Shown here piece by piece: positions 35,640-41,370 of a DNA stretch of 41,370 nucleotides (the stretch's first letter is position 1; every line of letters begins with the position of its first letter). Under the pieces are notes generated by a model. It worked only from the letters and a program-made list of their open reading frames with translations. It had not been told where the DNA came from and did no database searches. Source of the DNA: an uncultured Candidatus Actinomarina sp. (GTDB lineage: Bacteria > Actinomycetota > Acidimicrobiia > Actinomarinales > Actinomarinaceae); assembly GCA_902555055.1 (NCBI GenBank), contig CACDQN010000001.1, forward strand, positions 231,535-272,904. Direction: 5' to 3'. The position numbers and the translations under genes are program-made.

Positions 35640-36004
35640 TACAAAAAGAATCAAGATTAAAAGTTGCCGATAATTCTGGAGCAAAAGAAGTCCTTTGTAT
35701 AAAAGTTAAGGGTAGCTCTAGGATTAGATATGCAGGTTTAGGCGATGTATTTGTTGCAACTGTAAAAGATGCGATACCAGGTGGTCAGATTAAAAAAGGT
35801 GAAATAGTTAGTGCGGTTGTAGTTAGAACAAAAAAAGAAACCAGAAGAAAAGATGGTACGTATATAAGATTTGATGAGAATGCTTGTGTGATTATTAATG
35901 ATCAAGATCAGCCAAGAGGAACAAGAATTTTTGGGCCTGTTGGGCGAGAATTAAGAGAAAAGAAATTCATGAGAATAGTTTCTCTTGCACCGGAGGTTAT
36001 ATAG
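35636..36004 (+). CDS. rplN: Large ribosomal subunit protein uL14
   Basis: uL14 lies at the subunit interface, where silencing factors bind. The 122-residue protein begins [20 protein letters not shown] and has [20 protein letters not shown] and [20 protein letters not shown]. Length and blocks are normal. The ATG overlaps the rpsQ stop by 4 bases, and the last base is shared with the rplX start. Confidence 0.97.
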   Translation: MIQKESRLKVADNSGAKEVLCIKVKGSSRIRYAGLGDVFVATVKDAIPGGQIKKGEIVSAVVVRTKKETRRKDGTYIRFDENACVIINDQDQPRGTRIFGPVGRELREKKFMRIVSLAPEVI

Positions 36005-36306
36005 TGAAAATTAAAAAAGGCGATACCGTGAAAGTTATCTCTGGAAAAGATGCAGGTAAGCAAGGTAAAGTTCTCCAAGCTTTTCCTAAGAAAGGAACAG
36101 TTTTAGTAGAGGGAGTTAATGTTACGAAAAAGCATCAAAAACCTCAAGGCCAAACTATGCAAGGTGGGGTAATTGATAAAAGTATGCCTTTAAATGTTTC
36201 TAATGTAGCCTTAGTTGTAAAGAAAAAAGCAGGAAGAGTTTCATATAAATTTGATAAAAATGGAAAAAAATACCGAGTTTTGGCTCAGACAGGTGATGAA
36301 GCATGA
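36004..36306 (+). CDS. rplX: Large ribosomal subunit protein uL24
   Basis: uL24 starts 50S assembly and contains a KOW motif: KIKKGDTVKVISGKDAGKQG. The rest reads VEGVNVTKKHQKPQGQTMQG and a short C-terminal part. The 100-residue length is usual for bacteria. The start is GTG, overlapping the rplN stop (TAG) by one base. The gene overlaps rplE by 4 bases. Confidence 0.96.
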   Translation: MKIKKGDTVKVISGKDAGKQGKVLQAFPKKGTVLVEGVNVTKKHQKPQGQTMQGGVIDKSMPLNVSNVALVVKKKAGRVSYKFDKNGKKYRVLAQTGDEA

Positions 36307-36848
36307 TTCCTAGATTAAAAGAGCAATTTAGAAATGAGCTTAAAAGTACAGTTATGGATCAATTGAGCTTAGAAAATGTAAATGAAATTCCTACACTTGA
36401 AAAAATCGTAATCAACATTGGTGATGGAAAAGCTGCTACTGATGGAAGAGCCCTTGAGTCAATGGTAGATGAGTTAACAGCTATTTCAGGACAGAAACCT
36501 GTTATTAGAAGAGCAAAGAAATCCATTGCTGGATTTAAAATTAGAGAAGGAATGCCTATTGGCGTATCTGTCACATTGAGGGGCGATAGAATGTGGGAAT
36601 TTTATGATAGATTTGTTCAGGTTGTTGTACCAAGAATTCGTGACTTCAGAGGCTTTAATAAAAAATCCTTTGACGGTAACGGAAACTATACTCTAGGCTT
36701 AACTGAGCAATTAGTATTTCCTGAGGTTGAATACGATAAAGTTAGAGATATTCGAGGAATGAATATTACAATTGGTACTTCTGCTAACGATAACAACCAG
36801 GGTTATGTACTATTACAAACGCTAGGATTTCCGTTTAGGGAGAATTAA
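36303..36848 (+). CDS. rplE: Large ribosomal subunit protein uL5
   Basis: uL5 binds 5S rRNA and forms a bridge to the small-subunit head. The 181-residue protein has [20 protein letters not shown], then [20 protein letters not shown] and [20 protein letters not shown], typical of the family. The ATG overlaps rplX by 4 bases, and rpsN follows 2 bases after the stop. Confidence 0.97.
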   Translation: MIPRLKEQFRNELKSTVMDQLSLENVNEIPTLEKIVINIGDGKAATDGRALESMVDELTAISGQKPVIRRAKKSIAGFKIREGMPIGVSVTLRGDRMWEFYDRFVQVVVPRIRDFRGFNKKSFDGNGNYTLGLTEQLVFPEVEYDKVRDIRGMNITIGTSANDNNQGYVLLQTLGFPFREN

Positions 36849-36850
36849 AT

Positions 36851-37156
36851 ATGGCAAAGACAAGTAAAATAGCTAAAAATAATCAAAGAAAAAGAACTAT
36901 TGGTGTTTATTCCGACAGGCGTCAGGAACTATTAGATATCATTAAAGATCCTGAAACCTCATATGATGAAAAAAGAGAAGCACAAAAGAAGATTGCAAAA
37001 ATGCCAAGAGACGCATCTCCAACTAGACACAGAAATAGGTGTGAAGTAACCGGCAGACCTCGAGGTACACTAAGGAAGTTTGGAATGTCAAGAAACACAT
37101 TTCGTGACTTAGCATTAAAAGGTGAGCTTCCTGGAATTAAGAAAGCATCTTGGTAA
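36851..37156 (+). CDS. rpsN: Small ribosomal subunit protein uS14, zinc-free long form
   Basis: uS14 belongs to the 30S head. This 101-residue protein is the long form without zinc ligands; it has a single cysteine (C64, in [20 protein letters not shown]) and ends [11 protein letters not shown]. In Mycobacterium and Streptomyces the spc operon normally carries the short zinc-binding form (about 61 residues), with the long form elsewhere as a zinc-starvation paralogue. Here the long form occupies the main operon position between rplE and rpsH. Confidence 0.96.
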   Translation: MAKTSKIAKNNQRKRTIGVYSDRRQELLDIIKDPETSYDEKREAQKKIAKMPRDASPTRHRNRCEVTGRPRGTLRKFGMSRNTFRDLALKGELPGIKKASW

Positions 37157-37157
37157 T

Positions 37158-37556
37158 ATGAACTCAGATCCAATCTCCGATTTCTTAACTAGAATAAGAA
37201 ATGCTTCTATGGTTAACAAATCAACTGTTTCTATTCCTCACTCAAAATTTAAACATGAACTTTCAAAGCTACTTAAAACTGAAGGCTATATCAGTGATGT
37301 AAAAGTAAATGGCGAATCTTCACAAAAAGAATTACAAATTGATTTAAAATATTCAGAAAACGGATCTCCAGTGTTGGCTGGATTAAACAGATTGAGTAAA
37401 CCTGGTCGCAGGCTATATGTTGGCTCAGATGAGCTTCCAAGAAACAATGGTGGATTGGGAACTGTTATTATATCGACATCAAGAGGTCTTCTTTCCGACT
37501 CAGAGGCTCGTAAACGTAAGTTAGGTGGAGAGTTAATTTGCGAGGTATGGTCATGA
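37158..37556 (+). CDS. rpsH: Small ribosomal subunit protein uS8
   Basis: uS8 binds the central domain of 16S rRNA and in E. coli represses the spc operon. The 132-residue protein begins MNSDPISDFLTRIRNASMVN and has RLSKPGRRLYVGSDELPRNN and STSRGLLSDSEARKRKLGGE. ATG 37158 was chosen as the family start; an upstream in-frame start at 37122 lies within rpsN. The stop TGA overlaps the rplF ATG. Confidence 0.96.
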   Translation: MNSDPISDFLTRIRNASMVNKSTVSIPHSKFKHELSKLLKTEGYISDVKVNGESSQKELQIDLKYSENGSPVLAGLNRLSKPGRRLYVGSDELPRNNGGLGTVIISTSRGLLSDSEARKRKLGGELICEVWS

Positions 37557-38104
37557 GTAGAATAGGAAACAAGCCAGTTGTAATCCCTGAAAAAGTTGAG
37601 TTGAACATTTCAGGAAACAAGATTTCTGTAAAAGGTCCAAAGGGCGAATTATTTACAGAAGTTGTTGATGATAGGATACAATTTGCTATTAAAGAAAATG
37701 AACTAATTTTTTCTAGATCTTCAGATTCACCAGAAGTAAGAAGTCTTCACGGTCTGTATAGGTCATTAGTTTCAAATGATATTCAAGGTGTAATTGAAGG
37801 TTATAGTAAAACACTTTTGCTTCAAGGCGTTGGACATAGAGCTACATTAAAAGGTAACGATATTGAGATACTTTGTGGATTTTCTCACCCAGTAATTTTT
37901 AAAAAAGTTGAAGGAGTTTCATTTGAAGTTCCTGACCAAAACACAATTATTGTATCGGGTATTGATAAAGCCTTAGTCGGTCAAGTCGCGGCTAATATAA
38001 GAGCTATTAAGCCACCAGAGCCATATAAAGGTAAAGGTATTCGTTATAAAGACGAATACGTTAGGCGAAAAGCAGGTAAAGCTGCTGTGACTGCGGGAGC
38101 TTAA
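37553..38104 (+). CDS. rplF: Large ribosomal subunit protein uL6
   Basis: uL6 lies near the factor-binding site at the base of the stalk. From ATG 37553 it begins MSRIGNKPVVIPEKVELNIS, the usual family start, which rules out the in-frame start 15 bases upstream. RSLHGLYRSLVSNDIQGVIE and RAIKPPEPYKGKGIRYKDEY are conserved. The 183-residue length is normal. It is coupled to rpsH by an ATGA overlap. Confidence 0.97.
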   Translation: MSRIGNKPVVIPEKVELNISGNKISVKGPKGELFTEVVDDRIQFAIKENELIFSRSSDSPEVRSLHGLYRSLVSNDIQGVIEGYSKTLLLQGVGHRATLKGNDIEILCGFSHPVIFKKVEGVSFEVPDQNTIIVSGIDKALVGQVAANIRAIKPPEPYKGKGIRYKDEYVRRKAGKAAVTAGA

Positions 38105-38110
38105 GTTTTA

Positions 38111-38458
38111 ATGAAAGTAAAAGATAAAAGATTACACAGAAAAATAAGGATAAGAAAAAAAATCTCTGGAACATCCGCTGTTCCTAGATTGGCTGTTTTT
38201 AAAAGTAACAACAATATTTATGTTCAAGCAATTGACGATTTAAATCAAGTTACAGTAGCTTCTGCAAGTACACTTTCAAAAGAAATTAAATCAAAGAATT
38301 TATCAAATGAATCAGCTAAGGAAGTTGGGGAGCTTCTTGGCTCAAAACTCAAAGATTTAAAAATTAAATCTGCAGTATTTGATAGAGGAGGTTACATTTA
38401 CCACGGTAGAGTTAAGTCTCTTGCAGACGGAGTAAGAGATAAAGGAATAGAATTTTAA
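38111..38458 (+). CDS. rplR: Large ribosomal subunit protein uL18
   Basis: uL18 binds 5S rRNA with uL5. The 115-residue protein has [20 protein letters not shown] at the N-terminus, [15 protein letters not shown], and the C-terminal [20 protein letters not shown] typical of bacterial uL18. It follows rplF by 6 bases and shares one base with rpsE. Confidence 0.96.
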   Translation: MKVKDKRLHRKIRIRKKISGTSAVPRLAVFKSNNNIYVQAIDDLNQVTVASASTLSKEIKSKNLSNESAKEVGELLGSKLKDLKIKSAVFDRGGYIYHGRVKSLADGVRDKGIEF

Positions 38459-39009
38459 TGTCAGAGATAGAATTTCAAGAGAGTGTTATACACATTAATA
38501 GAGTCGCAAAAGTTGTAAAAGGTGGACGAAATTTTGCCTTTACAGCACTTGTAGCTGTAGGTGATGGTAATGGTAATGCAGGTATTGGTTATGGTAAAGG
38601 TTCAGAAGTGCCGCTAGCAATTCAAAAAGCAATTGAAAATGCAAAAAAGAATGTGCATGAAATACCAATGGCTGGATCTACAATTGTTCACACAATTATA
38701 GGTAAACATGGCTCCTCAAGAGTTTTACTAAAACCAGCAGCACCTGGTACTGGAGTAATTGCTGGTGGAGCTGCACGACAAGTGCTTGAAGTAGCTGGAG
38801 TTAAAGATATTTTAGCTAAATCATTGGGATCTCCAACACACTTAAATGTAGCTAAGGCAACTATGCAAGGTTTACTAAATCAGAGAACTCCAGATATCGT
38901 AGCAAAACTTAGAGGTAAAAAAGCTTCAGAAGTTGCACCTCCAGGATTAGTAGCTGCATATGAGAGTACAAAAGCTCAAAAAAAAGTACAGGTTGTAGAT
39001 GAAAGTTAG
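38458..39009 (+). CDS. rpsE: Small ribosomal subunit protein uS5
   Basis: uS5 lies at the mRNA entry site and affects decoding fidelity. The 183-residue protein has [20 protein letters not shown], then [20 protein letters not shown] and [20 protein letters not shown]. The N-terminal arm is short. Its stop lies inside the rpmD coding region (11-base overlap). Confidence 0.97.
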   Translation: MSEIEFQESVIHINRVAKVVKGGRNFAFTALVAVGDGNGNAGIGYGKGSEVPLAIQKAIENAKKNVHEIPMAGSTIVHTIIGKHGSSRVLLKPAAPGTGVIAGGAARQVLEVAGVKDILAKSLGSPTHLNVAKATMQGLLNQRTPDIVAKLRGKKASEVAPPGLVAAYESTKAQKKVQVVDES

Positions 39010-39178
39010 GATAACCTTAAGAAGAAGCTTGATCGGTCAGAAGCCAAAGGCTAGAGAAACTGTTAGAAGTTTAGGATTAAAGAAAATTAACTCATATACT
39101 GAAAGAGAAATTAACCCTATGATTCAAGGTATGCTCGACAAAATAGAACATCTTGTTGAAATTGAGGAAATAAAATAA
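38999..39178 (+). CDS. rpmD: Large ribosomal subunit protein uL30
   Basis: This small frame, ATG 38999 to TAA 39178, encodes 59 residues: [20 protein letters not shown], then [25 protein letters not shown]...[11 protein letters not shown] is the uL30 signature, and the gene stands between rpsE and rplO, where rpmD belongs. It overlaps rpsE by 11 bases and rplO by one. It ends in an acidic EIEEIK tail. uL30 is lost in some reduced genomes, but it is intact here. Confidence 0.93.
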   Translation: MKVRITLRRSLIGQKPKARETVRSLGLKKINSYTEREINPMIQGMLDKIEHLVEIEEIK

Positions 39179-39627
39179 TGAAAAAACTTAGATTTCATCA
39201 TTTAAAACCAACCCCTGGTTCAACTAAGCAAAAATTGAGAAAAGGTAGGGGTGAAGCTGGTAAAAGAGGAAAGACAGCTGGTAGAGGTACAAAAGGAACA
39301 GGAGCTAGAAAAACTGTTCCAGCATACTTCGAAGGTGGTCAGATCCCTCTTTACAGAAGAATTCCTAAATTAAGAGGTATTAAAAACGGTCCAAAAATGT
39401 CGTATGTCGTTGTAAATGTTAGTGAACTTGAAGAAAAAAATGTTGAAGGTGAGGTTACACCTGATTCACTTCGTGAACTTGGCTTAACAAGAAAAAAAGG
39501 CCTTGTCAAAGTTCTTGGTGATGGTGAAATAACAAAAAAAATTGACTTAAAAATCCATGCAATTAGTGAAATTGCAAAAAATAAAATCGAGAGTGCTGGC
39601 GGAACAGTAGAGATTATAGAAGAGTAA
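39178..39627 (+). CDS. rplO: Large ribosomal subunit protein uL15
   Basis: uL15 is a long-armed 23S rRNA binder. The 149-residue protein has the basic Gly-rich arm LRKGRGEAGKRGKTAGRGTK, then FEGGQIPLYRRIPKLRG, and a globular C-terminal domain ending SAGGTVEIIEE. The ATG shares one base with the rpmD stop. secY follows after 2 bases, the usual spc order. Confidence 0.96.
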   Translation: MKKLRFHHLKPTPGSTKQKLRKGRGEAGKRGKTAGRGTKGTGARKTVPAYFEGGQIPLYRRIPKLRGIKNGPKMSYVVVNVSELEEKNVEGEVTPDSLRELGLTRKKGLVKVLGDGEITKKIDLKIHAISEIAKNKIESAGGTVEIIEE

Positions 39628-39629
39628 AT

Positions 39630-40943
39630 ATGCAGCTCTCAATATTTAGATATATTTTTAAAATTCCAGATTTAAGAAAAAGAATATTTTTCACATTGTT
39701 CATGTTTGCTGTGTATCGATTAGGTGCAGCAGTTCCTGTTCCAGGTGTTGATTTAGAGGCTGTTCAACGATTAACTGACTCTGGATCTCAAGCTGGTATC
39801 TATGGTCTTCTTAATCTTTTCTCTGGAGGTGCTCTAGAAACTTTTTCTGTCTTTGCATTAGGAATTATGCCTTATATCACTGCAAGTATTATTTTACAAT
39901 TACTTACTGTTGTTATTCCTAGATTACAAAAGCTTCAAGAAGAAGGAGAGTCAGGTAGAAAAGTAATAACACAATGGACTAGATACATAACAGTTGTATT
40001 AGCGCTTCTTCAGTCAACTGCATTAACTTATCTTTTTTCCAGTGGAAGCCTCACAGGAGGTATATCTTTAATACCAAACTATACACCATCTAGAGTTGGC
40101 TTAATCGTACTTACGATGACTGCTGGAACTGCTTTTATTATGTGGATAGGTGAACTTATATCTCAAAGAGGTGTTGGTAATGGCATGTCATTAATTATAT
40201 TTGCAAGTATTGTTAGCCAACTTCCTGCACAATTTGGAGGAGCATACCAAGTCACCGCTGGTCAGGGAAGGATCGGTCAATTTTCATTTTTGATGCTTAT
40301 GTTCTTTTTAATGATTGTAGGAATAATCTATGTTGAACAAGGACAGAGAAGGATTCCTATTCAGTTTGCAAAAAGAGTTAGAGGTAGGAAAGTGATGGGA
40401 GGTCAAAGTACTTATATTCCACTGAAAGTAAACAGTGCTGGTGTTATCCCTGTTATATTTGCAACAAGCATACTTTTCTTTCCAGCTTTGGTGGCAACTT
40501 CTCTTCCACAAGATAACTCCGTAACTGCTGCAATTAGAAATTGGATAGATGTTAATTTAGCTAACTCTCAAGGAACAACCTGGTTTTACATTTTCTTCCT
40601 AGGGATTTTAATTATATTTTTTACATATTTTTATACAACTATCCAGTTTGACCCAGTTAGGCAGTCAGACATGATTAGAAGACAAGGTGGATTTATACCT
40701 GGTGTTAGACCTGGAATATCTACTACCAACTATTTATCACACATTCTTAATCGCATAACTTTACCTGGCTCTATATTCTTAGCTTCAGTAGCTGTATTAC
40801 CATCAATCGCTTCTGCTATTTGGGATATACCACTCGGCTTCAGTGGAATTTCAATTTTAATCACTGTTGGCGTTGCTTTGGAAACAATGAAGCAAATCGA
40901 AAGCCAACTAAGTATGAGAAACTATGAAGGATTCATTGATTGA
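39630..40943 (+). CDS. secY: Preprotein translocase subunit SecY
   Basis: SecY is the channel of the Sec system for protein export and membrane insertion. The 437-residue protein has about ten membrane helices. FRYIFKIPDLRKRIFFTLFM and YRLGAAVPVPGVDLEAV are near the N-terminus. ALGIMPYITASIILQLLTVV is the second-helix region, and FAKRVRGRKVMGGQSTYIPL lies in the cytoplasmic ribosome-binding loop. The partner secE is at 15655-15957. The stop TGA overlaps the TTG start of adk. Confidence 0.97.
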   Translation: MQLSIFRYIFKIPDLRKRIFFTLFMFAVYRLGAAVPVPGVDLEAVQRLTDSGSQAGIYGLLNLFSGGALETFSVFALGIMPYITASIILQLLTVVIPRLQKLQEEGESGRKVITQWTRYITVVLALLQSTALTYLFSSGSLTGGISLIPNYTPSRVGLIVLTMTAGTAFIMWIGELISQRGVGNGMSLIIFASIVSQLPAQFGGAYQVTAGQGRIGQFSFLMLMFFLMIVGIIYVEQGQRRIPIQFAKRVRGRKVMGGQSTYIPLKVNSAGVIPVIFATSILFFPALVATSLPQDNSVTAAIRNWIDVNLANSQGTTWFYIFFLGILIIFFTYFYTTIQFDPVRQSDMIRRQGGFIPGVRPGISTTNYLSHILNRITLPGSIFLASVAVLPSIASAIWDIPLGFSGISILITVGVALETMKQIESQLSMRNYEGFID

Positions 40944-41370
40944 GTGAATTAAAAATATTTCTTGGGCCTCCAGGTGCAGGAAAAGGTACTCAAGCTATAA
41001 AGATTGCTTCAGAGTTTGGTCTAGCTCATATCTCAACGGGAGATATGCTCAGAGAACATATAACTAACAAAACTGATCTTGGTAAGATTGCTAAAAGTGT
41101 CATGGATGAAGGACAGTTGGTATCAGATGATTTAGTTATTGCAATGCTTGTTGAAAGATTAGGAAATGATGACTGTAAAAATGGGGCAATTCTTGATGGA
41201 TTTCCAAGAACCCTACCTCAAGCAAAAAGTCTAGAAGATATTAAAAACAAATTTCCAGTTTCGAAGGTATTTGTATTTGAAGTCGACGAGGAAGAGTTGA
41301 TTCAAAGGATATTATTGAGGGGACAAACTAGCGGTAGGTCTGATGATACAGAAGAGTCCATAAAAGTTAG
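40940..41370 (+). CDS. adk: Adenylate kinase, 3' truncated by window edge
   Basis: Adenylate kinase interconverts ATP, ADP and AMP. The P-loop FLGPPGAGKGTQ (7-18), STGDMLRE (32-39) and LDGFPRTLPQ (85-94) are all present. The lid reads LLRGQTSGRSDDTEESI, the short lid form without zinc cysteines. The start is TTG 40940, overlapping the secY stop, which suggests translational coupling; no other start is in frame before the P-loop. The frame is open to the last base, so about a quarter of the protein lies outside the window. Confidence 0.94.
   Translation, partial: MSELKIFLGPPGAGKGTQAIKIASEFGLAHISTGDMLREHITNKTDLGKIAKSVMDEGQLVSDDLVIAMLVERLGNDDCKNGAILDGFPRTLPQAKSLEDIKNKFPVSKVFVFEVDEEELIQRILLRGQTSGRSDDTEESIKV

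Noticed and set aside
1-41370. CRISPR arrays, insertion sequences, prophage genes or integrase sites
   Set aside because: No spaced direct repeats, transposase-like frames or terminal inverted repeats were seen. The window is made of dense housekeeping genes.

Overview
The window is an AT-rich stretch from a bacterium that reads as a low-GC member of the Actinomycetota (Actinobacteria). The best evidence is in RpoC: residues about 141-230 carry the charged helical insert that actinobacterial beta-prime subunits have at this place. RpoB also begins with an actinobacterial-type N-terminus (RLSFAKI...). AT-rich DNA, short spacers, many 1-8 nt gene overlaps and frequent TTG starts fit a streamlined marine lineage such as Candidatus Actinomarinales. 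The phylum is well supported; the order is an inference.

Layout. (1) 1-9132: a respiratory complex I operon, nuoB (5' cut by the window edge), C, D, H, I, J, K, L, M, N. It has no nuoE, nuoF or nuoG between D and H. A deletion-like junction has removed the 3' part of nuoJ and the 5' end of nuoK. (2) 9136-12316: a MidA/NDUFAF7-type methyltransferase directly after nuoN, then htpX protease, a rhodanese and an adenosine-kinase-like PfkB kinase. (3) 12313-14056, minus strand: two membrane proteins of unknown function, one of them DUF2157-like. (4) 14136-14573: tRNA-Tyr, tRNA-Thr, tRNA-Met and rpmG. (5) 14611-15643: an ECF sigma factor, a membrane-anchored zinc-type anti-sigma factor and tRNA-Trp. 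(6) 15655-41370: an unbroken information-processing cluster, secE-nusG-rplK-rplA-rplJ-rplL-rpoB-rpoC-rpsL-rpsG-fusA-tuf, then the S10 and spc operons to secY and adk (3' cut by the window edge). No stretch longer than 300 bases lacks a gene.

How the parts work together. The first block encodes a membrane proton pump with quinone-reducing (NuoBCDI) and proton-pumping (NuoHJKLMN) modules but no NADH-oxidising module. The adjacent methyltransferase belongs to the family that modifies the NuoD homologue in mitochondria. The large block builds the ribosome, RNA polymerase, elongation factors and the Sec channel. Visible control elements are a putative L1 site before rplA, an L10 leader with an overlapping terminator before rplJ, promoters before rpoB and rpsL, and a strong hairpin terminator squeezed between tuf and rpsJ.

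Most notable: the second zinc site of RpoC has lost three of its four cysteines. S14 and L33 are also zinc-free forms, which suggests economy of zinc in the core machinery. The nuoJ/nuoK junction, the EFG-less complex I with its methyltransferase neighbour, and the two attenuator-like hairpins are the other points to look at.
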